Assembly (NCBI GenBank): GCA_036417435.1
Contig: CM070903.1
Coordinates: 80,221,501-80,285,500, forward strand
Direction of reading: 5' to 3'
Length of the DNA stretch: 64,000 nucleotides
Source: Inia geoffrensis
Lineage: Eukaryota; Chordata; Mammalia; Artiodactyla; Iniidae
Positions 50,125-60,689 of the stretch are shown in pieces (position 1 is the stretch's first letter; every line of letters begins with the position of its first letter). The position numbers and the translations under genes were made by a program. The notes beneath the pieces are model-generated. The model saw only the letters and a list, made by a program, of their open reading frames with translations. It searched no databases and was not told the DNA's origin.

Positions 50125-50440
50125 AATTTTTTTTTAAATTGAAGTATAGTTAATTTACAATGTTGTGTTAATTTCTGGTGTACAGCAAAGCGATTCAGTT
50201 GAATATATGTAAATACATTCTTTTTCATATTCGTTTCCCTTCTAGTTTATTACAAGATATTGAATATAGCTCCCTGTGCTATAGAGTAGGACCCTGTTGT
50301 TTATCTATTTTATATATCGTAGTTTGTATCTGCTAATCACAAACTCCTAATTTATCCCTCCCCTGCCTTTCCCCTTTGGTTTCCATCAGTTTGTTTTCTA
50401 TGTCTGTGAGTTTGTTTCTGTTTTGTAAATATGAAGTATT
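50125..50440 (-). mobile_element. Truncated L1 3'UTR
   Basis: T-run then aaattgaagtatagttaatt and tttacaatgttgtgttaatt, with ctccctgtgctatagagtag further on. This is an older artiodactyl-type L1 3' end than the copies at 12037 and 60359. No clear target-site duplication. Confidence 0.85.
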
Positions 50441-50919
50441 TACTGTGTAGAAAGGTGGCAACCTAGAAAATAACAAGCGTCCTGGGTAATTCTGATGTAG
50501 ATGGACTGAGCACAAGAAGTAGAGAGACAGGGCCACTTTTGATGTCTTCATTCACAATTCAGCAAGAGAAGTAGAACTGCTCTTCAAAAGACTACTTCCT
50601 TTATCAATCTCTGCGGGGTAATGCTAAATCTTAAAACAGTAAAAAGAAATGATAACTAGCACCGTACTAGAAGTGAGCAAAGGAAAAATCATGTAAAGGG
50701 TCATTAATACTCTGATATAAAAAACTAAAAGATGATACCATTTCCTAGTGACCAAAGTAATAATTTTTTTTCTGCTGGGTTAAAAGTCCAAGCATGAATA
50801 AAACGCTACGTAATATTCTATTCTATAAGAACTCGGGCCTCACTGAAACGTAAAACGCTGTAGTCTGCGGTAGTCTACTGGGAGGTAACTGTAGATCCCC
50901 GGCACTCTCTGAGCATTCC

Positions 50920-51030
50920 AGAAACAGAACACAGGTGAATCCCCTCATTTATAATGAGAAAACTGAGAGTCAAGGAGGGGAACTGTCCCAGGTCACCTGA
51001 AAAATGAGTGGTGGGATCAAGAAGGGCTCA
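50920..51030 (-). repeat. MIR SINE fragment
   Basis: Antisense: ttataatgagaaaactgaga and gtcccaggtcacctg. Confidence 0.65.
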
Positions 51031-51559
51031 AATCAGGAAAGAGATCTATTTTGAAGAGGTCTAGTTCATTCTTTTTCCACCGTGAAAAGATGTACTCAGC
51101 ACAGTGATGCATTCTCGATGCCCTATAAAGTATGTTCCCTCTTGGCACGACTTTGGGAGCCCTCACCTCCATTTATGCAGCATTCTGAGATCCTGAGATG
51201 GAAGCTGCCTTAACGTGAAAATCATGGCTGTTATTCTCGGCGAGCTGACACAGACCGACAACAGCTGGCACAAACAGATGTGGTCCCCAGAGGAATCTGC
51301 AGGCTGTGCTGGTGTCACCCCCATGCCAGTCTCCTTTTCCTCGACTTCACAAAAGGTGTCTCTCCTCACATGATGCAGACCCCACAAGCCACTTATCGTC
51401 ACAGGGGAGTCCAGAGTCCTAGGCAAGTTGGCCTCAATAATCTCCCCTCTCTTTTTGTCTTATCCATTGTTTCCTAATGACATACATGGCTTTCAGAAAG
51501 AAGTACTTCCTTCTGGTAAGAATTTTCTTGATCCAGGGCCTTATTCAATGCCCAGGGAT

Positions 51560-51740
51560 TATAATAGTACCATTTACGGAGTCACTTACTGTCTACACGT
51601 GTTATCTCATTTAGCCTCTGAAATAATCCAACTACATGAACACTCCTGCTACCTCACTTCACAGATGAGGAAACAGACACAGAGACTCCAAAGAGCTTTG
51701 CTCAAAGTCACAGAGCTGGTGTGAGAAGGAGCTAGGATAG
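51560..51740 (-). repeat. MIR SINE
   Basis: Antisense: cttcacagatgaggaaacag and caaagtcacagagctggtg. Confidence 0.85.
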
Positions 51741-51847
51741 GTATCCAACCACACTGATTCTAGAAACCGCCTCTCAAGTTCTAGTAACTAGAGATTAAGA
51801 CCCAGAAGGAGGGGGTTGAAAGTGTCGCTATAATAAGAATGAAGTGG

Positions 51848-52181
51848 GGTGGTTAAGAATCCGCCTGCCAATGCAGGGGACATGGCTTCGAGCCTTGGTC
51901 CGGGAGGATCCCACATGCCGCGGAGCAACTAAGCCCGTGCGCCACAACTACTGAGCCTGCACTCTAGAGCCCGAGAGCCACAACTACTGAGCCCACGTGC
52001 CACAACTACTGAAGCCTGTGCGCCTAGAGCCCATACCCTGCAACAAGAGAAGCCACTGCAAAGAGGAGCCAGTGCACTGCAACGAAGAGTGGGCCCCGCT
52101 CGCCGCAACTAGAGAAAGCCTGCGCACAGCAACAAAGGCCCAACGCAGCCAAAAATAATAAATAAATAAAATTAAAAAAAA
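51848..52181 (+). mobile_element. Long CHR SINE variant, 5' truncated
   Basis: About 330 bp, with the 3' half expanded by repeated ccacaactactgagcc-type units, ending in AATAAATAAA and an A-tail. It lacks the first ~18 bases of the SINE. The perfect 13-bp duplication aagaatgaagtgg flanks it (51835-51847 and 52182-52194). Confidence 0.93.
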
Positions 52182-52589
52182 AAGAATGAAGTGGATTTGA
52201 TATCATTAAGTGACAAAAACTTACAGTTATTTTTATAACACCACCATGAATATCATAAAAAACTCTGTATGTTTCATCATCACTGTCATTCTAACTACCC
52301 TCACTGATAGGTAGGAAGCAAGTTATTACTGGCTTTATTCTTTTTCTAACCAAGAGACGGATTGCAGTGACTGACCCAGGTCACTCGGCAGGCAGTACCT
52401 CAACCCTCATGACAATGCTGAATGTTATGGACTCAGCTCACATTGCTTCTTGAATATAAAATGAGCTTGTGGGAGAAGAACAAGTACAAGACGTTACAGT
52501 ACATCAAGCACATTAAAGATCACATTGTTTCACATATGAGATGCAACCTAGCAAGTTCCTAATAGCACAGAAACTAAACTGAGGAGATG

Positions 52590-52720
52590 ATTTTAAGTAA
52601 TACATTTACTCAAAGAACAACTGCCGAGTGCCTAGCAAGTGCTAGAGCTAAAGAAATTAAAGAAAAAACTGAGACATGGCCCTGCCCTCTAAGAGATGTA
52701 GTAGGAAATGTTAGACATCT
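52590..52720 (-). repeat. L2 3' end fragment
   Basis: Antisense: actgccgagtgcctagcaag and atggccctgccctctaag. Confidence 0.65.
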
Positions 52721-53700
52721 GGAAATATCCAAAAATACGACAACCAAAGTTAACTGTTTTAATCAATGCTACCAGAACACAGAGAAAGAGGAGGTGGCTC
52801 ACATTGGGAAAATGAAGGGACACTCACAAGGGAAGGTGGCATTTTAATCACGTCTTGGATGAATACAGAATTTGGACATCCAGAGATGTAGCAAGAATGA
52901 CATTCCAGGTGAAGACCCCAAGAGGGACACACGAGAGAGTCAAGTTGATAAGTTATCATCTTTCATTTCAGGTAAAAATCACATGTAATTGACCTTTGGC
53001 TCTTCTGCCCTCTATGTTCCTTTTTGTTAGTTTCACTGTGCTGTCCATGAAGATGTCCGTAATACTTTAGTGAAAGTGAGGGAATTGTCTACTGGGACAT
53101 CCACCCCAACATGAGGCTGCAGGAGGAGATGTCTACAGATCAGCCCATGACCTCTGCACAGCAGGTCAGCTGCTCCAGACTCGAGTGCATACTGCTCACT
53201 GAAATGTTTGCTTTTTGCTGCTGATCTTTAAAAAATGATTGCTCTAGTGAGAGGTTGAAGAAAATGAGCATACAAGTGGCTGTGATGATTTCTGATGCCA
53301 ACAACTCAGTGCCTAGAGGAAGGTCAGAGTAGAGAAACATGGGGGCCCTGGGATTTTGCTGCAAGGGCTGTGCCGACACATAAAAGATGAGAATCATGAT
53401 GGAAGCTGTTTATTTATTTGTTTGTTTATTTGCTTTTGCAGGTTCCACAGAGGGATATGCTGTCTTTAAGTAAAGCTTGGCGGTGCGTTTTCAGGAATCC
53501 TCCCCATTTGCCCCTTAGAAATCTACATAGGCATCTATGTTCCAGTCGATATGAAACACTGTCATACAAAACCAGATTGAAAAAAAAAAAACTAAATGTG
53601 CTTTACTGTCTCTTTAGCTTAATCTGCAATCTTGGATAGTGACTAGGAGTCAAAAATTACTTTCCCCAACTAAGAAGTCTATATAGGAAACAAACACAGA
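52721..53700. other. Intron sequence without recognised features
   Basis: Contains a short (TTTA/TTTG)n patch at 53410-53435; nothing else named. Confidence 0.4.
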
Positions 53701-53704
53701 GCAG

Positions 53705-54000
53705 CCTGGTGGTTAGGAATTTTAGGTCCCTCTTTGCCATAAACTTGCTAAATGCAACTTAGATGGTCATTTCCCCTCTCTGCGTCTGGTTCTCTCCAAG
53801 CTGAGATTTATCGAGTCAGGGCTTGTTCTAAATGCTTCAAATGCACCTCACCCTCCCAACCTCCTGCTCAGGTAGTTACTCTTATTGTCTTTATTCAGCG
53901 ATGAAGAAACTGAAGGCTGGAGTTGTATGTATAGTGCTCAAGGTATCACAGCCAGGAGTCAAACACAACTACAGTCCATGGCCTTGACTGCTATACCATG
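53705..54000. repeat. Two MIR pieces in opposite orientation
   Basis: A plus-strand MIR piece (about 53708-53795, ggtggttaggaattttaggt) is followed by an antisense MIR (about 53800-54000, with gatgaagaaactgaaggctg). Confidence 0.65.
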
Positions 54001-54359
54001 TGTGCTATTATGAGTGTTGCACTGTCGGTGTTTTCTCTCCTCTGTTTTCTAAACTTTTGGCTATGTGGTTACGTTGCTCTCGTAAGTTAAAATAAAAATT
54101 GATTAATCCAAGTCGTATTTACTGAGCCGGCACAAGGCGGCAGATACTACCTGAGTCAGCACTTTGATTAGAAAGGTGAAGATGAGATTAGAAATGTAAA
54201 ACACCCCACGACACAGTAGCATAAACTGACGTTAAGTGTAGCTCGTACTATTTCTTCTCTATGGAAAAGACACGGACAGACGTATCCTAAAGGGTAAGAA
54301 AAAGGGTCTTGGATGAAGACAAACAACAGTGATAAGAGGTAACCATAATTACCAACTAA

Positions 54360-54560
54360 AAATGTCCAGGCATTGTACTAAATCAATGTTCCACAAATTA
54401 CATGAAATAGCATTAGACCTCTTTCTCCAAATGAGGAAAACAGAGGCCCTGGAAGGTTAGATAGATTGTCTACAGTCTTGCAGGTAGTACAGGGAGAGCC
54501 AAGATTCAAATCCTGGACTGTCTGGCTCTAGTGTTTGTGTTCTTAACCACGAAACCACCT
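54360..54560 (-). repeat. MIR SINE
   Basis: Antisense: ccaaatgaggaaaacagagg and gagccaagattcaaatcctg. Confidence 0.8.
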
Positions 54561-55029
54561 CTAGAAGACGGAGGATGGGGAAGGAGAGAAGAATGCTGTG
54601 ACTATTCTCTTATTCTACCTGGCTCTGACTACAGGGATTTTGGTGAGTATTTATAGAACCCATCTATATTTCACACTGCTATTTATCATCCTTTAAAATG
54701 TGTTATTGCTTGTGCTCGAAGAGAACACAGAAATTAGGCCAACCTCTCACTTCCAACTTGTAGATTAAAGAAACTTGGAACATTTTGCGGAATGTTAAAA
54801 AAATTAGAGGTAAAATTGGGAAATAAATGAAAACTTCTCTTTAAACAAGTGGAGCAGTCCCTTTAAAGCCACATATTTCTCACTTCGAAGGGTATATCAC
54901 ACCTGCATTACTATGGCAAACTTAGAAGCTCGTCGGTTTAGCTTTGCCAAGTTCTAACTTCCAAAGGGAAAGCCTAACCCACAGCAAACAGCAAGGAGGT
55001 CAGATGGAGGCCGAGATGTCAGATACTAT

Positions 55030-55240
55030 AACAAATACCAGAGTCGGAGCCAGAGGACTAGGGTGTCAGCCCTAAATCTGCCACATACTAGTCACATGAC
55101 CTAGCATATGTCACCTGATCTCTCTAGACCTTATTCTGGGCCAAGTGGGTTCTACCTATACTTCACAGAGTAGGTTTGAAGATAACTACCCTTGGAAGCA
55201 TTATAGAAATCTTTAAGAGTTTGTCAAATGTAAATATGGT
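55030..55240 (+). repeat. MIR SINE fragment
   Basis: tgccacatactagtcacatg and a diverged continuation. Confidence 0.6.
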
Positions 55241-56124
55241 CAATATATTGAAGACATGGTCTATGATGGAATAGGTTTACCTTGTGATCAGTCAGGGAAA
55301 GAGAGACAGTGATTTCGCAGGTCAGAGAAGCATATGGATCTTAAGAGCCCCATTCTGCTTTGCCTACGCTCACTCACTGAGCCAAAAAACGAACCCAGAT
55401 CTCCTGACATACCATCATGGGTTAATCAGACAAAACCGTACTAGTATCTTTCCTCACAGTTTCTCTGCTGTAACAGCAAACCTCTTACAAACACATAGCA
55501 CAAGGAGCTTTATGACTTTGGGCAAGTCAGTTTACTTTTGTGGGTCTCAATCTCCTTGGTGACTGAACGAATGCAGTAAAGTGTTCAAATTCTGACCATA
55601 TGGACTTCAGAGAGATTTTATGAGGAATGAGTGACATCATGAATTGTGAAAATGTGAAAACAACAAAATGTCAGACAAAGACCAGGGACAGACAACACCA
55701 CCCCTTTAAGCCACTGTGAGAAGGACTCAGTCCCTTGCAAATACAATTATAAGCACAGGCAAATCAACTTCTCCTGCCAAGAAGTTTTGTTGCCCTTGAT
55801 GAAGTGATAGCATTTTGGCCAGAGAGAAAATTTCGTCATTTTCCTTTGACTTTGCTTCTGACTTTTACAAGATGCATGCCTGGGATTCAGGGACTGAGGA
55901 CACAGAAGGCAATACAGTCCTGACTGCAGTTCACAGCCTGGAGTAAGCAACTTGATCACTGCCCAAGCAGAGAAGAGATCTGCCAGCTACAGATCCTACG
56001 CTGAAATCCCCCCCAACCTACAGGCACCAGAGTACACAGGCCTTCCAACCTGCCAGACATCAAAAGTATACTTCCTGAAGCCTACCATAGGCCAGGCACT
56101 GTGATACAGAAAGAAACAGATTAC

Positions 56125-56290
56125 AAAGCTCCTGCTGTGTCAAGCACATCCTATCTTCTCATTGAATCCTTCCACATCCTCAGTGAGGCAGGCGCTAAGA
56201 GCCCTGATTTACGGATCAGTGAACTGAGGTGCATACAATAAAAATAATAGAGCTGGGATTGTAATCCAGGTTTAACTCTGAAACTTGCAC
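56125..56290 (-). repeat. MIR SINE inside L2
   Basis: Antisense MIR: ctcattgaatccttccacat, gatcagtgaactgaggtg and agctgggattgtaatccag. Confidence 0.65.
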
Positions 56291-56322
56291 TTTTTTTTTC
56301 AGTTGAACAAAAGTGCCTGCCC

Positions 56323-56344
56323 TCCAGGAGCTCACAATCTAGTG
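56323..56344 (-). ncRNA. MIR28: mature miR-28-3p
   Basis: The 22-nt 3' arm product begins at 56344 on the minus strand with seed bases 2-8 ACUAGAU. It pairs with the 5p arm over most of its length. Confidence 0.93.
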
Positions 56345-56362
56345 GGAAAGTCAGAAACGCAA

Positions 56363-56384
56363 CTCAATAGACTGTGAGCTCCTT
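56363..56384 (-). ncRNA. MIR28: mature miR-28-5p
   Basis: The 22-nt 5' arm product begins at 56384 on the minus strand with seed bases 2-8 AGGAGCU. It lies in the L2 end of plus orientation. Confidence 0.93.
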
Positions 56385-56760
56385 GAGGGCAAGGACCATT
56401 TTTTATTCTTTCTTGTGTCTTCAGAGCCAAGCGTGGTACCTGCCATGCAGAAGGTGCTTAGTGTCTGCTGAATGGATAAACCATAATCAGATGTTTTCTC
56501 TCTTAAAATGCAAATCCACTTATATCACTCCTCTGTTCTCACACACCTCTGCTGGGTGCCCTGTGCCAATCCCGAGTATTACTTTACAAAGTTCTTTGCA
56601 GCCTGCCTTCATAGCCTCAACTTTCACTATTCACGCCGCTCCATATGCCCTGTGCTCCATTTCCCTAACCTCCAACCACCTGGCCATGGAGGTGGCAGTC
56701 AACAAATGTTCACCAAATGAACACATGAATATGAGAAGGGAGTGATCAGTGCTATGTGTG
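56363..56760 (+). repeat. L2 3' end (plus); forms the miR-28-5p arm
   Basis: Sense L2: gactgtgagctccttgaggg, then cttgtgtcttcagagccaag and gcagaaggtgcttagtgtc. A further L2-like piece continues to about 56760. It supplies the other arm of MIR28. Confidence 0.7.
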
Positions 56761-56921
56761 AGCCCTGAATATAATAATGCCTTGTGAACACCAGATTTAT
56801 TTAGATTTATTAGAACATTAGAGTTATCCATTAGGAAGCTTCACAGAAGACAATGGATTTGGGCCATCTAACTCTAAAATCTCAAAGGCTGGATGACATT
56901 GCATAGGGAAAATTCAGTCCT

Positions 56922-56942
56922 TTTTTTTTTTTTTTTTTTTTT
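56922..56942. repeat. T homopolymer
   Basis: A run of about 20 T. Confidence 0.9.
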
Positions 56943-56944
56943 AC

Positions 56945-57940
56945 TATTAATTAGACAAGTGACATCAGGACAAAACATTTTTCTTTAAATCAGAATATAA
57001 GCTGTGGCAAATTGTATCTTCTCCTCAAGGATCTGGGTGCAGGGCCAAAAGCCCATCATATGCATTATTGTTCTTCCTCTCTTAAGTACTCAGGGAAAAT
57101 TGAGTCTCATCTGGCATGCAGTGGCTTTCAGCAAGGTCATGGCTCTTCTACAGTGGTGCCTAGGGCAGTTAAGGTAAGAACTGTGTTTCCAAAAGGAAGA
57201 AACTTCAGTCATCTTTGAAAATAAGACACATGGTTAGCCAGGATGGCATGGGAACAGTCCAGGCTTTGGTCAAGAAAACAGAAGGAGTAGGAAGGAAAGT
57301 TGGAGACACTCCTAAGTTAGCCCTTCCATCCTTGAACCCCGTATTGAGTAGACCATGATGCACTGCCCGAGTAGACAAGAGATCTGTTCCTACAGGACTG
57401 TGAGATGTCGGGCATCGCTCAGTTTGCTCATCTCTAACGTGAGGCAGCTGGAACTGAACTAGATGATTTCCCATAATTTGGAAACTGGAAATGAGAAAGC
57501 ATGGAGAAAAGAGATAAGCTGTAACCAAGCATATAAATCTAAAGACTCGTTAGAAAGCCACAGAATTCCTTTATTATTTTGACAGCAAGCCAAATTAAGA
57601 AAATCTGTCCTTTCAGAGAGCCTGACACTGAGGTGCTCACATCAGTACATATACTGCACCTCAGCATGCACATACCACGTGCCTTTGCTGGTCCCCAAGC
57701 TAGAGTCAGAAAGCCCCTGCTTACTATCTATTTGAAGATTAGAAGCAACTTTCATATCCTTGATGTTGACGTCCCCCTGCCCCTGCTTTGTTTTGTACTG
57801 CCTGCAAATGTGGCCCAGAGATATGAGATGGAGCAGAAGCAAAGCACCAGCCCTCTGAGCACTTGATGAGGCTGTCTCACATTGATTCTTCTCGTGGTTG
57901 CCGTCAGAGCATTTCCATTTCCTCCCTCAGTTCCCCCATC
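56945..57940. other. Intron sequence without recognised features
   Basis: Nothing recognised with confidence. Confidence 0.4.
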
Positions 57941-57944
57941 CTCT

Positions 57945-58130
57945 AAGTCATGGGTTCTGAAGCCTGGCTGCCCATTGGAATCACTTGGGGAGCTTAAAAA
58001 ATAATAATACCTACTCCCCACCCAAGAACAATTAAATCAGTATCTCTGGGGATGAAGTTCAGGGATGAAGTTCAGGAATTGGTGTGTTTAAAAGGCTCCT
58101 CAGATAATTCTGACCAGCAAATGGGGACAA
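57945..58130. repeat. MER5-type hAT-Charlie element with a 13-bp tandem duplication
   Basis: gcccattggaatcacttggg at one end and aaaggctcctcagataattc at the other fit MER5. Inside it gggatgaagttca is duplicated in tandem near 58050-58077. Confidence 0.75.
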
Positions 58131-58449
58131 GAACAAGTGCTAGCTTAAACATTGGAAGTCATATATCAGGTCAACTTCTCTCTTTTTTACTGTCTGGCAC
58201 TCCTCATGTGAATCCTCTATCCCTCCTGCATCCATGGTGCCCATTAGATTTCTCCCCAGAGCCATCAGTCAGGGTAAGAGTTGCAAGAACGGCTGTGGGG
58301 ATAAGTTGGAGCCACTCAACTTAGTTTAATGGAGGCTAGAACTTTCTATACCTTCTCCTTATCATCACTGCCTTTCGTATAGGCCTGTGGCTACATAAAA
58401 TAAAATCATCCAGAGGAAGAGCTGGTACTTTGATTGGTATGATTCATCC

Positions 58450-58860
58450 TTCATGTTGTTATCAGTATTAATAATGCCTACATTTATTGGACACTGAGAG
58501 TGTGCAGGCACTGGGCTAAGTATTTAGATTATTGCATTTAATCCAAAAACCCCTGTGATGGACTTCCCTGATGGCGCAGTGGTTGACAGTCCGCCTGCCG
58601 ATGCACGGGACACGGTTTTGTGCTCTGGTCCGGGAAGATCCCACATGCCGCAGAGCGGCTGGGCCCGTGAGCCATGGCCGCTGAGCCTGCGCATCCGGAA
58701 CCTGTGCTCCGCAACGGGAGAGGCCACAACAGTGAGAGGCCCGCGTACCGCAAAAACAAAACAAAACAAAAAAAACAAACCCTGCGAGGCAAGTACAGAT
58801 AATATCGCCATTATACAGATGAGGAAACTGAGGCTCAGTGACGTGAACTATGCATAACAC
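58450..58860 (-). repeat. MIR SINE split by a CHR SINE
   Basis: Antisense MIR: gcaggcactgggctaagtat before the insertion and acagatgaggaaactgaggc after it. The two halves join in register. Confidence 0.88.
58559..58779 (+). mobile_element. CHR SINE nested in MIR
   Basis: Starts ggacttccctgatggcgcag and ends in an A-tail broken into AAAAC units. The flanks acccctgtga and aaccctgcga look like a decayed target-site duplication. Confidence 0.94.
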
Positions 58861-58869
58861 ACTCTGGCC

Positions 58870-59880
58870 CAGGGCTGCCTGCCTTCAAAGCCTGTAATTA
58901 TACACATTAGGCCATGGTGGTACCCTGACTGCATCACTGTCTTCACAAAGATGGAGGGAAAATGAAGCTCTCAGTATGTCCACGTTTGCCTCCAAGAGTA
59001 AAAAGTCATCCTTTGGACCTGTTTGTGTGCCTAATAATACCTCTGACACTGGCCTAAATAATGGCCAAACTGAGTGAAGAAAAGGGAGGTGGTGCTTGGT
59101 AGAGGAAAGAGAACCTTTAGAGGAAAACTGGTTGTTAAATTAAGAAAATTTTTAAGCATAGGTGATAAACTAAAGCATGGCAGCTAAACTCAGCACAGGC
59201 TGTGATATCAAATGTTTTTCCAAAAAGATTTCAAGAGGCATCTGCAAAGGGGAGCTGTGCAGCTCCCAGGCAGCTGGTTCGTCTTGCTGGTTGATAAAGC
59301 CAGCACCGTGGAGAAGGGAGAAGAGCTGCAGCTGTGTGTGAGCCATGGGAACTGATGCGCAGGCGGGCAAAGAGGTTTCCTCAGCACTTTGCCCTGCTAA
59401 AGGGCACCCCCTTCAGGGGGCTCTTTATACTCCTGTCCCTCCTTTTCTCAGTGGAGACTCATCCCTACCTAGGAAGGGGTGACCCAGAAATTATTTAAGA
59501 AGGGTAGAGAAGGTTGACCAAGGGAGCAAGAAAAATGTCTACAACTCAGAATTCCTTGGCTCCAGCGGGACATGGGTTGTACTAAAGCAAGTGGGTTGAA
59601 TTTGGAAAGCTTCCTTCACCAACAGAGAGGTGAATACCTTTTAGGGAAGTGGTCCAGCTTGCTTAATTTGGTTTATGCACCTGAGCGTGCTCTCTCTCAG
59701 GACGGCAGGTATTAGCAGTTAGCTTCTCTACCTTGAGCACAGTGCTGCTGCGGACACAGGCGTGCTCGCTTGCCGTGCTGGTCTTAGACCTATAGTTGCC
59801 TAGTGGCCTCACACAGACAAATGAAATTACTATTCTTTCAACACAACCACAGAGGCCATTTTCCACCTCAAGGCTACCTA
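58870..59880. other. Intron sequence without recognised features
   Basis: Nothing recognised with confidence. Confidence 0.4.
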
Positions 59881-59885
59881 ATATT

Positions 59886-59920
59886 ATGTCCACTGTCCAC
59901 TGTCCACATGTCCACTGTCA
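59886..59920 (+). repeat. Short minisatellite of 7-base gtccact units
   Basis: About four to five units of gtccact/gtccaca, with one interruption. Confidence 0.85.
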
Positions 59921-60059
59921 TGAATGCCAAGAGCCAGACAGTCCCAAATATCCTCTGTAGGGTCAGTGCTACTTGTCTTCACGTCCTACTTCAGATGCCT
60001 CATTCCTTGATCCTGAACCCAAAGCAATTTCTTCTTCCTCTCACCTCCCAAAGCATAGC

Positions 60060-60285
60060 ATAGTGCTTATGAGCACAAACACCAGAGCCTACTGCCTGGA
60101 CCCACTGCTATTAACTGTGTGACTCTGAGCAGATGACTTACCCTCTCTGTGCATCAGTGCAAAATGGAGATAATCACAGTGCTCACATTTCAACAGGCTG
60201 TTTTGAGGATGACATGAGTTAATAAATAGAACAGTGCTTGACACATAATAAGTGCAATATAAGTACTTGATAAATGAATAAGTAC
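60060..60285 (+). repeat. MIR SINE
   Basis: ctgtgtgactctgagcagat, gcaaaatggagataatcac and tgcttgacacataataag. Confidence 0.85.
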
Positions 60286-60358
60286 CCCCTCTGCGGCGCC
60301 AATTACTGTCTAGCCAGTAGTGTACATTATATGCTTCTAGCGCATTATAGGAACTCTT

Positions 60359-60669
60359 TTTTTTTTAACATCTTTATTGGAGTATAATTGCTTTACAATG
60401 GTGTGTTAGTTTCTGCTTTATAACAAAGTGAATCAGTTATACATATACATATGTTCCCATATCTCTTCCCTCTTGTGTCTCCCTCCCTCCCACCCTCCCT
60501 ATCCCACCCCTCTAGGTGGTCACAAAGCACCAAGATGATCTCCTTGTGCTATGCGGCTGCCTCCCACTAGCTATCTATTTTACGCGTGGTAGTGTATATA
60601 TGTCCATGCCACTCTCTCACTTTGTCACAGCTTACCCTTCCCCCTCCCCATATCCTCAAGTCCGTTCTC
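60359..60669 (-). mobile_element. 5'-truncated L1 (3'UTR only)
   Basis: About 310 bp, T-run then aacatctttattggagtata, nearly the same as 12045-12350. The perfect 13-bp duplication tataggaactctt flanks it (60346-60358 and 60670-60682). It belongs to the same subfamily as the inverted L1. Confidence 0.95.
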
Positions 60670-60689
60670 TATAGGAACTCTTAAGTGTT

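Larger units (their letters stand above)
56060..56345 (-). repeat. L2 3' end (minus) with a MIR inserted; forms the miR-28-3p arm
   Basis: Antisense L2 runs from accataggccaggcactgtg (56090) and, after a MIR, from gtgcctgccctccaggagct (56313) to ctagtggg. It supplies one arm of the MIR28 hairpin. Confidence 0.7.
56311..56397 (-). ncRNA. MIR28: microRNA mir-28 precursor
   Basis: Read on the minus strand, the segment folds into a long hairpin. The 5' arm starts ggtccttgccctcaagg and the 3' arm ends ggagggcaggcactt. The 22-nt miR-28-5p (starting aaggagctcacag, 56384 down to 56363) and miR-28-3p (starting cactagattgtgag, 56344 down to 56323) agree at every base with the human mature sequences as I recall them. 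The loop differs from recalled human at about two bases (gttgcgtttctg against gttaccttTctg). Drosha and Dicer would release the two arms, which silence target mRNAs in the cytoplasm; seed of 5p is AGGAGCU. The gene is inside LPP and on the same strand, so it is probably processed from the LPP pre-mRNA. Both arms lie in L2 repeat ends of opposite orientation, as reported for this family. Confidence 0.96.

Noticed and set aside
51848..52181. Repeated short units resembling a CRISPR-like or satellite array
   Set aside because: The units belong to the 3' half of a long CHR SINE with a clear target-site duplication, and the genome is mammalian.
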